Positions 10,860-19,497 are shown, numbered from the stretch's first letter. The stretch: DNA of 64,000 nt from Verrucomicrobiales bacterium (GCA_028712475.1 JAQTQB010000009.1:62001-126000); one strand, 5' to 3'. The notes: generated by a model not told the origin, from the letters alone. A program made the numbers and translations.

Positions 10860-11597
10860 ATGAAGTATTCGTTGTTAGGAAAACAGAAGGCCAAGAGCCA
10901 GCCGACTGCAAAGCAAAAAGCCAAGGGGACGCTGGGTTTTGGCGAAGAGGGAGTTCCATATCGTGCGAATGGGCATCACCCGCACCGTCAACTGCACTGC
11001 ATTGACCTGTTTGCAGGCTGTGGCGGGTTGTCGCTTGGATTGGAAGAAGCTAATTTCAAGCCGCTGCTATTTTCCGAAATTAATCCACAGGCGGCGGAGA
11101 CTTACATTGCCAACCGCGTTGGTATGGGAATCATTCCGGTGGGTGACGTTTACAACCTCACCGACTTGGATTTGAATCTCTTAAAAACAAATTGGCGTTA
11201 CAAGGACATTAAGGACATTGACCTCGTTTGCGGCGGACCGCCGTGCCAGGGCTATTCCGGCATCGGGCATCGGCGCACGTTCAAGCTGGATAAGCAGGAC
11301 ATCCCGTCGAACCATCTGTTTCAGGAAATGGTGCGGGTGATCCGTTGCGTGCGCCCGAAGATGTTCCTGTTTGAAAATGTTCGGGGCTTGCTCAATGCCC
11401 GCTGGACACCCGAAGGCCAGAGCGGTGAGATTTTCAAAGCCGTGCTGGATGAATTCAAATCGTTGACGGACCACCGCATCCGGTGGGATTTGGTTCACGC
11501 CAAAAATTACGGCGTGCCGCAAAACCGTCCGCGCATCATCATGGTCGGCATTCGTTACGACAAGGATTGCATTGCCAACAATCATTGGCAGAATTGA
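10860..11597 (+). CDS. C5-cytosine DNA methyltransferase, truncated at the C-terminus
   Basis: 245 residues. Motif I is CIDLFAGCGGLSLGLE, motif IV is VCGGPPCQGYSGIG with the catalytic Cys, motif VI is FLFENVRGL, and motif VIII is QNRPRIIMVGI. The frame stops soon after motif VIII, so the target-recognition region and motifs IX and X are missing; intact enzymes are ~320 residues or more. Mrr starts 6 bases later, so the missing part is not directly downstream. Probably inactive unless another polypeptide completes it. The start at 10860 is chosen over an upstream ATG at 10803 because that one lies inside the small gene before it. Confidence 0.88.
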   Translation: MKYSLLGKQKAKSQPTAKQKAKGTLGFGEEGVPYRANGHHPHRQLHCIDLFAGCGGLSLGLEEANFKPLLFSEINPQAAETYIANRVGMGIIPVGDVYNLTDLDLNLLKTNWRYKDIKDIDLVCGGPPCQGYSGIGHRRTFKLDKQDIPSNHLFQEMVRVIRCVRPKMFLFENVRGLLNARWTPEGQSGEIFKAVLDEFKSLTDHRIRWDLVHAKNYGVPQNRPRIIMVGIRYDKDCIANNHWQN

Positions 11598-11603
11598 AAT
11601 TAT

Positions 11604-12416
11604 ATGGCTAAAGTTCCCAATCGCTATGAACTGCAAGACCCGGTCTTAAAAGCTCTCAAACAACTGGGCGGTTCCGGCACGAACGAGGAAATCTACGAGA
11701 AGGTAATTGAAAATCTCAAACTGCCATCTGAAATAGTTGACCTTCCCCACGGAAAAGGAGCAGCCGGGAGAACGGCGCTCGATTATGAAATGGCTTGGGC
11801 TAGAACTTACCTTAAAAACGCTGGTAAGATTGATGCGCCGACGCGTGGCGTTTGGACTTTGTTGAAAGTTAGCGATGTTGTTTACTTGCCTCAAAAAGAG
11901 GATGCAAAGAAGCAGCACGATGAGCCAGTGCCAGATGAAGAAAGTTGGAAAGACAACCTACATCGCGTATTGACGCAGGTTCTCACGCCAAAAGGTTTCG
12001 AGCGGCTCATCCAGCGGATGCTTCGCGAGTCTGGTTTTGTTCAAGTCGAGGTAACGGGACAAAATGGTGACGGCGGAATTGATGGCCGAGGAATCGTCCG
12101 CTTGAATGGGTTCCTCACGTTCCACGTTTTCTTTCAATGCAAGCGATACGCCGGAGCTGTTGGCGTCGAAAAGATTCGTGACTTTCGTGGCGCGATGGAA
12201 GGCCGAGCAGATAAGGGATTATTTATCACTACCGGCTATTTCACCCGCGAAGCGGAAAAAGAGGCAACACGCGACGGGGCGAGGCCGATTGAGTTAGTTG
12301 ACGGCGAACATTTGGCCGAAAAACTTCGTGAGCTTCGTTTGGGCTTGAAGGTTGAAACCATCGAACGCGTTTCTGTGGACGAACCTTGGTTTAAGGCTAT
12401 TTCTGAAAGCGAATAG
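11604..12416 (+). CDS. Mrr-type restriction endonuclease
   Basis: 270 residues. The N-terminal ~90 residues resemble an Mrr winged-helix (RYELQDPVLKALKQLGGSG). The C-terminal nuclease domain (~115-250) has QNGDGGIDGRG and FFQCKRYAG, the D...QxK pattern of Mrr-like PD-(D/E)xK enzymes, then KIRDFRGAMEGRADKG. Mrr relatives cut modified DNA (type IV). It lies between the shortened methyltransferase and the MvaI-like gene. The DNA looks less G+C-rich than the ribosomal genes. Confidence 0.88.
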   Translation: MAKVPNRYELQDPVLKALKQLGGSGTNEEIYEKVIENLKLPSEIVDLPHGKGAAGRTALDYEMAWARTYLKNAGKIDAPTRGVWTLLKVSDVVYLPQKEDAKKQHDEPVPDEESWKDNLHRVLTQVLTPKGFERLIQRMLRESGFVQVEVTGQNGDGGIDGRGIVRLNGFLTFHVFFQCKRYAGAVGVEKIRDFRGAMEGRADKGLFITTGYFTREAEKEATRDGARPIELVDGEHLAEKLRELRLGLKVETIERVSVDEPWFKAISESE

Positions 12417-12418
12417 CC

Positions 12419-12685
12419 TTACTCGAACAAATAGATTTCATTTTCTGATTTCCACGGAGTTTGCGTGATCAAATAACCCAAACGATTGACGATGTGAAAG
12501 CCTGCGATGAGCCAAAGACCTTCGTCGCTATCCACGATTGTCCAAATTTGTTTGGGATTAGCGCTTCGCACGAACAATTCCTCTTCTCCATAAGTTTCAA
12601 ACCATGCACCTTCATAAGGGGCGGACTTGTCGAAATTGTTTTTCAGCAATTCATAGCGCTCTTCAAATTCATCAAGGTCTTTCAT
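12419..12685 (-). CDS. Hypothetical small protein
   Basis: 88 residues on the opposite strand, ending 3 bases after the Mrr stop. It contains KQIWTIVDSDEGLWLIAGFH and a following NRLGYLIT stretch. I do not know its function. The local base composition is low: 22 G+C in the 60 bases 12421-12480. The open frame on the other strand here looks like its shadow, so this is probably the real gene. It appears to have come in with Mrr. Confidence 0.6.
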   Translation of the reverse strand: MKDLDEFEERYELLKNNFDKSAPYEGAWFETYGEEELFVRSANPKQIWTIVDSDEGLWLIAGFHIVNRLGYLITQTPWKSENEIYLFE

Positions 12686-13426
12686 GTTCAGATTTTACCT
12701 CGGTATTTTGAAAATGTCCCTGGAGAAATCTGCACCGCCGCCGGTTCCATCGAAGCCGAATGCGAAGGCAGCACCTCGATTGGTCGGAGTATTGAATCAG
12801 CTGTCGGCATCAAAATTAACTCCAGCGGCAAACCCGACTACAAAGGCATTGAAATCAAGAGCGGGCGGAGTTCGGTTGTGCGTGGCAAAGAAACCAGGGC
12901 CACCTTGTTTGGTTGCGTGCCGGACTGGGACTTGAGCGCGCTCAAAAGCAGCCGTGCCATCTTGGAAAAGTTTGGCTACGAACGCGGCAGCGATTTCAAA
13001 CTGTATTGCAGCGTCTCCACGCAGCGGGCGAATTCACAGGGCTTGCAGTTCGAGGTTAAGGAGGCGGACAAATGGCTGCGTGAGTTCTGTGCGCGTGAGC
13101 CGGTTCAAGAAGTTTGCATCTGGCGGCTGGACCGGCTGCACGCAAAGTTGGCCGAGAAACACAATGAGACGTTTTGGGTCAAAGCCAAGTCCCTTCAGCG
13201 CGGCGGCAACGAATGGTTTCAGTTGGAATCCGTCACGCACACCACCCGGCCAAGCCTGCCACAATTTGACCGGCTGCTGACGGACGGCACGGTGACGATG
13301 GATCACCTTATCAAGCGCAAGGCCAATGGCCGCATCACAGAGAAAGGGCCGCTCTTCAAAATTCACCGTCCGCGAATCGGGGAGCTTTTCCTCGGCGAGC
13401 CACGCAATTATTCCTTGGTATCGTGA
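12461..13426 (+). CDS. MvaI/BcnI-family restriction endonuclease, start unclear (5' end probably lost)
   Basis: The protein-like part begins near 12710 and ends at 13426, about 236 residues, close to the size of MvaI and BcnI (~240). The family pattern GRSIESAVGIKINSSGKPD with YKGIEIKSGR gives the Asp and the ExK of the active site; TLFGCVPDW and FKIHRPRIGELFLG follow. The frame is open back to a TTG at 12461, but that stretch lies over the minus-strand gene and does not read like the family. No ATG/GTG/TTG occurs near 12710. It is therefore either a broken gene or one with a non-standard start. It overlaps the Vsr start by 4 bases. Confidence 0.7.
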   Translation: MRDQITQTIDDVKACDEPKTFVAIHDCPNLFGISASHEQFLFSISFKPCTFIRGGLVEIVFQQFIALFKFIKVFHVQILPRYFENVPGEICTAAGSIEAECEGSTSIGRSIESAVGIKINSSGKPDYKGIEIKSGRSSVVRGKETRATLFGCVPDWDLSALKSSRAILEKFGYERGSDFKLYCSVSTQRANSQGLQFEVKEADKWLREFCAREPVQEVCIWRLDRLHAKLAEKHNETFWVKAKSLQRGGNEWFQLESVTHTTRPSLPQFDRLLTDGTVTMDHLIKRKANGRITEKGPLFKIHRPRIGELFLGEPRNYSLVS

Positions 13427-13863
13427 GCAAGTTGTTTGCAGGACTGACGCGCAGCGAATTGATGTCGCGCATCCGCTCGCGCGGGAACAAGAAGACCGAA
13501 TTGGCGCTCATTCAAATTTTCCGGCAAAACAAAATCACCGGCTGGCGGCGGAATCAAAAAGTCTTCGGCAAGCCAGATTTTATTTTCAGGCAGGCGCGAC
13601 TCGCGCTTTTCGTGGACGGCTGTTTCTGGCACAGTTGTCCGAAGCACGGAACGAAGCCAAAAGGCAATCGCGCGTTCTGGAAAAACAAATTTGCCCGCAA
13701 CATCGCGCGCGACAAGCTCGTGACGCGGACCTTGCGGCGGTCAGGCTGGCGTGTGCTGCGCATCTGGGAACACGATTTGCATCGAGCCACCGCGCGGCGG
13801 GCCACCAAGAAGCCGCAGAATGAAACGCGTTTGATGCGGCGGATTCAGCGGGCGCTGAAATAA
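13423..13863 (+). CDS. vsr: Very short patch repair endonuclease (Vsr)
   Basis: 146 residues, GTG start overlapping the upstream stop (GTGA). Vsr nicks beside T:G mismatches produced by deamination of 5-methylcytosine. Typical blocks: SELMSRIRSRGNKKTELAL, GKPDFIF with the metal Asp, LFVDGCFWHSCPKHG and LRIWEHDL. Its presence fits a C5-methyltransferase system with MvaI-like specificity. Confidence 0.93.
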   Translation: MSKLFAGLTRSELMSRIRSRGNKKTELALIQIFRQNKITGWRRNQKVFGKPDFIFRQARLALFVDGCFWHSCPKHGTKPKGNRAFWKNKFARNIARDKLVTRTLRRSGWRVLRIWEHDLHRATARRATKKPQNETRLMRRIQRALK

Positions 13864-13902
13864 AGTTTACAACTGGTGTTTTCAAGAAGGCAAAGCGGTC
13901 TT

Positions 13903-13964
13903 ACGCGAATTGCGCGAATTAACGCGAATTGGAACTGGCGGCAATTGGCGGAATTAGCGTCAAA
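13903..13964 (+). repeat. Dispersed repeat, copy A
   Basis: A 62-base sequence of the form acgcgaattgcgcgaatt... ggcggaattagcgtcaaa. A near-identical copy lies at 14170-14231 in the same orientation. The first half resembles both ends of the palindrome at 5687. Confidence 0.85.
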
Positions 13965-13985
13965 GATTTTTGTGTTCTGATTCGG

Positions 13986-14075
13986 CACCTCACCCCGGGC
14001 CCATCTCATTCCCTCACCCGGCCTGCGGCCACCCTCTCCCATCCGATGGGCGAGGGACCTGGCGGAGAGGGGGGA
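13986..14075. repeat. CCCTCACCC-type palindromic repeat (degenerate)
   Basis: It has ccctcacccggcc, ccaccctctccc and the reverse cggagagggggg. This is a diverged relative of the paired elements at 31003 and 31692. No gene is seen in the rest of 13864-14461. Confidence 0.55.
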
Positions 14076-14169
14076 AGCGATTGTGCGGCCTCTATGTTCT
14101 CTTGCGGCAAATAAATCCGTGTCCATCTGCGTTCATCCGTGGCTAAGAAATTAGGGCAGACATTTTCTG

Positions 14170-14231
14170 ACACGAATTGCGCGAATTAACGCGGATTTGA
14201 ATTGGCGGCAATTGGCGGAATTAGCGTCAAA
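14170..14231 (+). repeat. Dispersed repeat, copy B
   Basis: Near-identical to copy A at 13903-13964 (for example gcgcgaattaacgcg and ggcggcaattggcggaatta in both). The two copies bracket the degenerate CCCTCACCC element. Confidence 0.85.
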
Positions 14232-14310
14232 CCTTTTTCCCGTTTGCCGTTGAATTCGCAGGATTTGCGGGCATTGGATGCAACCAACCAAAAATAAATA
14301 AAAAAAGTTA

Positions 14311-14338
14311 TTGCATCTTATTTCGCATTTGATAGATT
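14311..14338 (+). promoter_or_regulatory. Candidate promoter of the rplB operon
   Basis: TTGCAT (14311-14316), 16-base spacer, TAGATT (14333-14338), about 125 bases before rplB. It would explain how rplB onward is expressed after the operon was split. Confidence 0.5.
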
Positions 14339-14414
14339 CCGCGTCCCGTTACGCCTAAAAACGTGGCGGGCAGCAGGATTGCGAACCGATAACTGATCTC
14401 TCACGGAGACAGGA

Positions 14415-14489
14415 ATGATGGCTCGCCGACTACCAAGAGTTGCTGACTTGGATTTTTATTTATGCCAGTTAAATCTTTTAGACCGTTAA
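14415..14489 (+). CDS. Possible leader peptide overlapping rplB
   Basis: A 24-residue frame starts with two ATG codons (MMARRLPRVADLDF) behind a good Shine-Dalgarno (GGAG at 14405-14408, 6 bases spacing). It ends 28 bases inside rplB in another frame. rplB itself has no Shine-Dalgarno (tttttatttatg). It may couple translation of rplB; it may also be chance. Confidence 0.3.
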   Translation: MMARRLPRVADLDFYLCQLNLLDR

Positions 14490-15316
14490 CGCCGTCTCTG
14501 CGCTACGTCACGTTCGCAGATTTCAGCGATATTACGAAGACGAAGCCCGAGAAGTCGCTGGTCGTCATCCGGAAGAAATCCGGCGGACGCAACCACTACG
14601 GCCGGGTCACGGCGCGCGGCATCGGCGGCGGTCACAAGCAGAAGATCCGCCTCGTGGATTTCAAGCGCAACAAGCACGGCATCGAATCCACCGTCGCGGC
14701 GATCGAATATGATCCGATGCGCTCCGCGCGTCTGGCGCTGCTCGATTACACGGATGGCGAGAAGCGTTACATCATCGCCCCGGTCGGCATCGTGGTCGGT
14801 GCAAAAATTTCCAGCGGTCCTTCCGCTCCTCCTGAAATCGGAAACGCGCTTCCGCTCAAGGCGATTCCGGTCAGCACGGCGATTCACAACATCGAGATCA
14901 CTCCCGGTCGCGGTGGCCAGATGGTCCGCTCGGCAGGCGGTTCGGCGACGTTGATGTCGCGCGATGAAGGCTTCGCGCAGATCCGTCTGCCCTCCGGCGA
15001 AATCCGCCGCATCAATGAAAATTGTTATGCGACCATCGGCCAGGTCGGCAACACGGAACACGAAAACGTCATTCTCGGCAAGGCGGGACGCACCCGTCAT
15101 CGCGGTCATCGCGGCATCACGCGCGGTGTGGCGCGGAACCCGGTTGACCATCCGAACGGCGGCGGCCAGGGTAAATCCAAGGGCGGCGGCGGCTGGCAGC
15201 AGCTTGTGTCGCCATGGGGCTTTGTGGCCAAGGGCGGCAAGACGCGCGCGAAATATAAATCCTCCAACCGTTTCATCGTGGTTCAGAGAAACGGCCTGCC
15301 GATGAAGAATAAATAA
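14462..15316 (+). CDS. rplB: 50S ribosomal protein L2
   Basis: 284 residues, slightly over the usual 275. L2 is needed for subunit association and peptidyl transfer. Blocks: [35 protein letters not shown], then [20 protein letters not shown] with the conserved His of the L2 signature. It heads the second half of the split ribosomal cluster. Confidence 0.98.
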   Translation: MPVKSFRPLTPSLRYVTFADFSDITKTKPEKSLVVIRKKSGGRNHYGRVTARGIGGGHKQKIRLVDFKRNKHGIESTVAAIEYDPMRSARLALLDYTDGEKRYIIAPVGIVVGAKISSGPSAPPEIGNALPLKAIPVSTAIHNIEITPGRGGQMVRSAGGSATLMSRDEGFAQIRLPSGEIRRINENCYATIGQVGNTEHENVILGKAGRTRHRGHRGITRGVARNPVDHPNGGGQGKSKGGGGWQQLVSPWGFVAKGGKTRAKYKSSNRFIVVQRNGLPMKNK

Positions 15317-15321
15317 TTTTT

Positions 15322-15603
15322 ATGGGACGTTCGATTAAAAAGGGTCCGTTTATTGATTTCAGCCTGCTGGACAAAATCCAGAAGGCGAAGGCGGCCAACC
15401 AGAAGACGCCGATCAAGACCTGGTCGCGCCGCTCGACGATCACGCCGGATTTCATCGGCCTGACGTTCACGGTTCACAACGGCAAGATTTTTAACCCGGT
15501 GTTCGTCACCGAAAACATGGTGGGCCACAAGCTTGGCGAATTTTCGCTTACCCGCACGTTCAAGAAGCACGGCGCGCACACGGCCAAGGCGGAGGCCAAA
15601 TAG
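15322..15603 (+). CDS. rpsS: 30S ribosomal protein S19
   Basis: 93 residues with [29 protein letters not shown] and [16 protein letters not shown]. Part of the 30S head, bound to S13. The ATG is preceded only by a T-run (aatttttatg). It starts 5 bases after rplB. Confidence 0.98.
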   Translation: MGRSIKKGPFIDFSLLDKIQKAKAANQKTPIKTWSRRSTITPDFIGLTFTVHNGKIFNPVFVTENMVGHKLGEFSLTRTFKKHGAHTAKAEAK

Positions 15604-15607
15604 TTTT

Positions 15608-15940
15608 ATGGAAGCTTTTGCAATTTTAAAAAACGTGCCGATGTCCGCGCAGAAAATGCGCGAGGTCACGCGGCAGGTCCAGGGGCTCGGCGCGCTCGAG
15701 GCGATGGCCGTGCTGCAGATCGTTCCGCGCAAGGGCGCGCGGCTCGTTTCCAAGGTGCTGCGTTCGGCGATCGCCAACGCGGAGAACAACAAGAATTTGA
15801 AGCCGGAGTCGTTGCGCGTGAAGGAGGCGGTTGCCGGAACCGCGACGACCCTCAAGCGTTTCACCCCGAAGGCGCGCGGTTCGGCCGGTCCGATCCTCAA
15901 GCGCCGCTGCCACATTAAAATCACGGTTTCGGACGAATAA
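15608..15940 (+). CDS. rplV: 50S ribosomal protein L22
   Basis: 110 residues from the ATG at 15608 ([19 protein letters not shown]). A longer frame from 15533 would lie inside rpsS and is not credible. The hairpin end [19 protein letters not shown] lines the exit tunnel. Starts 4 bases after rpsS. Confidence 0.96.
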   Translation: MEAFAILKNVPMSAQKMREVTRQVQGLGALEAMAVLQIVPRKGARLVSKVLRSAIANAENNKNLKPESLRVKEAVAGTATTLKRFTPKARGSAGPILKRRCHIKITVSDE

Positions 15941-15945
15941 TTGGT

Positions 15946-16626
15946 ATGGGACAAAAAGTTAATCCAATCGGTTTGCGCGTCGGGGTCAACAAGGACTGGC
16001 GCTCGAAGTGGTATGCCAACAAAAAAGAATTTGGCGCGCTTCTGACCGAAGACCGCAAGATCCGCGACTTCCTGCGCAAGAAGCTTGAAGGCGCGTCGGT
16101 GCCGAAGGTTTTGATCGAACGCGCGACCAGCCGTTGCCGCGTCACCATCATGACGGCGCGTCCGGGCGTGGTCATCGGCCGCAAAGGCTCGGAAATTGAC
16201 AAGCTCAAGGAAGATTTAAGCAAGATGACCGGCAAGGAAGTTTACGTGGACATCGTCGAGGTGAAGACGCCGGAACTCGACGCGCAGCTCGTCGCGGAAA
16301 ACATCGCGTTGCAGATGGAACGCCGGGTGTCCTTCCGCCGCGCGATGAAAAAAGCTTTGCAGACCGCCAAGGATTTCGGTGCGGAGGGGATCAAGATTCG
16401 CTGCGCGGGCCGTCTGGGCGGCGCAGAAATCGCCCGCACGGAAATGTATCACTGGGGCCGCGTGCCGTTGCACACGTTGCGCGCGAACATTGATTACGGC
16501 TTCGCGGAAGCGTTGACGATGTATGGCAAGCTCGGCGTGAAGTGCTGGATTTGCAAAGGCGAGAACAAGCCGACGAAGGCCGCCGCCGTCCAGGCGCCGG
16601 CTGAAAAAACCGTCCCGTTGAATTGA
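15946..16626 (+). CDS. rpsC: 30S ribosomal protein S3
   Basis: 226 residues. Start [22 protein letters not shown] domain with [19 protein letters not shown]-terminal domain with [20 protein letters not shown] and [15 protein letters not shown]. Forms the mRNA entry tunnel with S4 and S5. Starts 5 bases after rplV. Confidence 0.98.
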   Translation: MGQKVNPIGLRVGVNKDWRSKWYANKKEFGALLTEDRKIRDFLRKKLEGASVPKVLIERATSRCRVTIMTARPGVVIGRKGSEIDKLKEDLSKMTGKEVYVDIVEVKTPELDAQLVAENIALQMERRVSFRRAMKKALQTAKDFGAEGIKIRCAGRLGGAEIARTEMYHWGRVPLHTLRANIDYGFAEALTMYGKLGVKCWICKGENKPTKAAAVQAPAEKTVPLN

Positions 16627-16650
16627 TTTAGAATTTTTAGATTTTTTGTT

Positions 16651-17073
16651 ATGGCAATGCAACCAGCAAGAGTGAAGTTCCGCAAGATGCACCGTGGCAG
16701 CCGCACGGGGCTGGCGACGCGCGGTCATACGGTGGCGTTTGGCGAATACGGATTGATGGCGCTGGAACGCTGCTGGATGGATGCCAAGCAGATCGAGGCG
16801 GCGCGCGTGGCGATCGCCCGCCACATGAAGCGGCATGGAAAAATGTGGATCCGTGTTTTCCCGCAGAAATCTTTCACGAAAAAGCCGCTGGAAACCCGGA
16901 TGGGCAAAGGCAAGGCGCCCGTCGAAGGCTGGGTGGCGGTCATCCGTCCGGCGAACGTGCTGTTCGAAGTGGACGGAGTGACGGAAGCGATCGCGCGTGA
17001 ATCCATGCGCCTGGCGGCCACGAAGCTGCCGATCAAAACAAAATTTGTGTCACGGCACAGTCACGCGAGCTAA
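16651..17073 (+). CDS. rplP: 50S ribosomal protein L16
   Basis: 140 residues: [51 protein letters not shown]. It positions tRNAs at the A site. The spacer to rpsC is T-rich (gattttttgttatg) without Shine-Dalgarno. Confidence 0.98.
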   Translation: MAMQPARVKFRKMHRGSRTGLATRGHTVAFGEYGLMALERCWMDAKQIEAARVAIARHMKRHGKMWIRVFPQKSFTKKPLETRMGKGKAPVEGWVAVIRPANVLFEVDGVTEAIARESMRLAATKLPIKTKFVSRHSHAS

Positions 17074-17079
17074 ACGGTT

Positions 17080-17277
17080 ATGAAATTTGCTGAATCCAAA
17101 GATATGACGCTGGTTGAGTTGGCGGCCAAGGGCCGCGACTTGCGCCACGAAATGTTCTCCCTGCGCCTGCAGCAGGCGAGCGCGCAACTTGAAAAGCCCG
17201 CCCGTTTGCGGACGTTGCGGAAAGACATCGCGCGGATTGAAACGCGCATCTCGCAACTGCGGAACAAAGCGGCTTAA
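17080..17277 (+). CDS. rpmC: 50S ribosomal protein L29
   Basis: 65 residues, a two-helix protein near the tunnel exit. It shows [20 protein letters not shown] and [16 protein letters not shown]. Six bases separate it from rplP. Confidence 0.96.
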   Translation: MKFAESKDMTLVELAAKGRDLRHEMFSLRLQQASAQLEKPARLRTLRKDIARIETRISQLRNKAA

Positions 17278-17287
17278 ATTTTTTTGT

Positions 17288-17590
17288 ATGTCTGAAACTG
17301 TAAAACAACCGGAAGCAAAACGCGGCAACCGCAAGGAACGCGTGGGCGAAGTCGTCTCGAACAAGATGGCCAAGACCATCGTGGTCAAAGTGGAGCGCCG
17401 TTTTCCGCACGCGCAATATAAGAAGATCGTCACCGCCTACAAAAAACTTTACGCGCACGACGAAAAGAACGAGGCCAAGATCGGCGACCGCGTGCGCATC
17501 GAGGAAACGCGCCCCTTGTCCAAAACCAAATGCTGGCGGCTCGTCGAAGTCGTCGAGCGCGCGGTGCAGGAAACCTCGGTGGCGGCCTGA
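17288..17590 (+). CDS. rpsQ: 30S ribosomal protein S17
   Basis: 100 residues from the ATG at 17288 ([18 protein letters not shown]), after a T-run. A frame open from 17114 overlaps rpmC and is not used. Core [19 protein letters not shown] and the end [18 protein letters not shown] are typical. Confidence 0.96.
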   Translation: MSETVKQPEAKRGNRKERVGEVVSNKMAKTIVVKVERRFPHAQYKKIVTAYKKLYAHDEKNEAKIGDRVRIEETRPLSKTKCWRLVEVVERAVQETSVAA

Positions 17591-17599
17591 TAAGATTTT

Positions 17600-17965
17600 A
17601 TGTTGCAAATTCGTTCCAGTTTGGATGTGGCGGATAACACGGGTGCCAAGATTGTTTGGAACATCGGTGTGTTGGGCCGCAACCAGCGTTATGCCGGCAT
17701 TGGCGACGTCATCAAGGTCCACGTCAAAGTAGCCGCGCCTGATGGCACGGTGAAAAAGGGCGAGGTTCACGACGCGGTCGTCGTCCGCACGCGGCAGATC
17801 ATTCCGCGCGCCGACGGTTCATATCTGCGCTTTGACCGCAACGCCTGCGTGATCATTGACAAGGAGATGAACCCGAAGGGCACGCGCATTTTCGGCCCGG
17901 TGGCGCGCGAGCTGCGCGACAAGAAGTTCATGAAGATCATCTCGCTCGCGCCGGAAGTCCTATAA
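17600..17965 (+). CDS. rplN: 50S ribosomal protein L14
   Basis: 121 residues; [38 protein letters not shown] and [20 protein letters not shown]. It forms an intersubunit bridge. Seven bases before rplX. Confidence 0.98.
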   Translation: MLQIRSSLDVADNTGAKIVWNIGVLGRNQRYAGIGDVIKVHVKVAAPDGTVKKGEVHDAVVVRTRQIIPRADGSYLRFDRNACVIIDKEMNPKGTRIFGPVARELRDKKFMKIISLAPEVL

Positions 17966-17972
17966 GGAATTT

Positions 17973-18251
17973 ATGAAGTTTCATGTGAAAAAAGGCGAAG
18001 AAGTGGTCGTGCTGGCCGGCAAATCAAAGGGCAAGCGCGGCAAGATCATCGCCGTCATGTCGGACAAGCAGCGCGTCATCATCGAGGGCGTGCAGATGAT
18101 CAAGCGGCACACGCCGAAGAGCCAGCAGCATCCGCAGGGTGCGATCGTCGAGCGCGAAGGCTCGGTTCACGTCTCGAACGTGATGGCGGCAACCAATTTT
18201 GATGCGCGCGCCACGAAGCGCGGCGCGGCCCCGGCGGCGGCGGCGAACTGA
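17973..18251 (+). CDS. rplX: 50S ribosomal protein L24
   Basis: 92 residues; KOW motif GEEVVVLAGKSKGKRGKIIA, then GVQMIKRHTPKSQQHPQGAI. An assembly initiator of the 50S. It has a Shine-Dalgarno (ataaggaatttatg), unlike most neighbours. Confidence 0.97.
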   Translation: MKFHVKKGEEVVVLAGKSKGKRGKIIAVMSDKQRVIIEGVQMIKRHTPKSQQHPQGAIVEREGSVHVSNVMAATNFDARATKRGAAPAAAAN

Positions 18252-18259
18252 AAAAATTT

Positions 18260-18279
18260 GTCACGGCCAAATCCGTGAC
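18260..18279 (+). repeat. Short hairpin before rplE
   Basis: GTCACGG / CCGTGAC with a 6-base loop. The same hairpin (one arm base shorter) lies before rplR at 20056-20073. It sits in the 36-base gap between rplX and rplE. Confidence 0.7.
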
Positions 18280-18287
18280 ACCAAAAA

Positions 18288-18830
18288 ATGAAATCCAGAC
18301 TTTACGAGAAATATAAAAAAGAAGTTGTGCCGGCCCTGAAGGAAAAGCACAACTACACGAACATCCACCAGATCCCGAAGATGGTGAAGATCGTCGTTAA
18401 CATGGGCGTGAGCGCCTCGCTGGAAAAGGGAGCGCTGGAAGACGCGGCCAAGGATTTGACCTCGATCACCGGTCGCAAACCGGCCATCAGCAAGTCGCGC
18501 CACAGCATCGCACAGTTCAAATTGCGCGAAGGCCAGAACATCGGCTGCCGCGTGACGTTGCGCCGGGATGAGATGTATGAATTTTTTGACCGGCTCGTCG
18601 CGACGGCGCTGCCGCGCATCCGCGATTTCCGCGGGTTGTCGCCGCGCAAGTTTGACGGCCGCGGCAATTACACGTTCGGCGTGAACGACCAGGCGATTTT
18701 CCCGGAGATTGAGCTGGAAAAAATCAAGCGGACGCAGGGCATGGACATCACGATTGTGACCGACGCGGGCGACAACGCCCACGCGCTGGATTTGTTGAAG
18801 CTGATGGGTTTTCCGTTCGCAGAGAAATAA
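18288..18830 (+). CDS. rplE: 50S ribosomal protein L5
   Basis: 180 residues: [55 protein letters not shown] and [19 protein letters not shown]. Binds 5S rRNA and contacts P-site tRNA. Confidence 0.98.
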   Translation: MKSRLYEKYKKEVVPALKEKHNYTNIHQIPKMVKIVVNMGVSASLEKGALEDAAKDLTSITGRKPAISKSRHSIAQFKLREGQNIGCRVTLRRDEMYEFFDRLVATALPRIRDFRGLSPRKFDGRGNYTFGVNDQAIFPEIELEKIKRTQGMDITIVTDAGDNAHALDLLKLMGFPFAEK

Positions 18831-18834
18831 TTTT

Positions 18835-19104
18835 ATGGCCAAGAAAGCATGGTTGGAACGCAATAAGAAGAAGCAGGAAACGGTGAAGAAATTCGCCGCG
18901 CTCCGTGCTGAATTGAAGGCGAAGAAGGACTACGTCGGCCTGACGAAGCTGCCGAAGAACGCCAGCCCGACGCGCGTGGTCAACCGTTGTTCGTTCAGCG
19001 GCCGCCGCCGCGGCTATCTGCGCAAGTTTGGCTGTTCGCGTCTGACGTTCCGTGAAGCGGCGTTGAACGGTTTGATTCCGGGAGTGGTGAAAGCGAGCTG
19101 GTAA
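18835..19104 (+). CDS. rpsN: 30S ribosomal protein S14 (zinc-independent form)
   Basis: 89 residues, the long form without the four-cysteine zinc site; only two Cys ([22 protein letters not shown]). Starts 4 bases after rplE. Confidence 0.96.
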   Translation: MAKKAWLERNKKKQETVKKFAALRAELKAKKDYVGLTKLPKNASPTRVVNRCSFSGRRRGYLRKFGCSRLTFREAALNGLIPGVVKASW

Positions 19105-19110
19105 TTTTTT

Positions 19111-19497
19111 ATGAGCGATCCGATTTCTGATATGTTGACCCGCATCCGCAATGCCGGACGGGCGTTGCTGCCGGCGATTGAACTGCCGCATTCGAGCATC
19201 AAAGAGAATGTGGCGAACGTTCTCAAGCAGCAGGGTTACGTCACCGAAGTGTCGGTGGACGGCAAGCCGCTGAAAAAGCTGAAAATCAAGCTGAAGTATG
19301 ACGGCAAGAAGAGCGTCATCGAAGGCCTGAAGCGCGTCAGCAAGCCGGGATTGCGCAAATATGTCGGCGCTACGGCAATTCCGCGCGTGCGCGGCGGCCT
19401 GGGCGTGGCGATCGTGTCCACCTCCGAGGGCGTGATGACGGACGTGCAGGCGCGCAAGAAAAACCTGGGCGGCGAACTGCTCTGTTACATCTGGTAA
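19111..19497 (+). CDS. rpsH: 30S ribosomal protein S8
   Basis: 128 residues: MSDPISDMLTRIRNAGRA, PRVRGGLGVAIVSTSEGVMT, ARKKNLGGELLCYIW. A primary 16S binder. In E. coli it represses the spc operon; not shown here. Confidence 0.98.
   Translation: MSDPISDMLTRIRNAGRALLPAIELPHSSIKENVANVLKQQGYVTEVSVDGKPLKKLKIKLKYDGKKSVIEGLKRVSKPGLRKYVGATAIPRVRGGLGVAIVSTSEGVMTDVQARKKNLGGELLCYIW

Noticed and set aside
12684-12935. ATG-started frame that might be the true start of the MvaI-like gene by a frameshift
   Set aside because: Its residues (MFRFYLGILKMSLEK, then PPVPSKPNAK) do not resemble the family, and no slip site is visible. Recorded as start unknown.
13903-14231. Direct repeats considered as a CRISPR array
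   Set aside because: Only two units, spaced unevenly with another repeat between, and no cas genes nearby.
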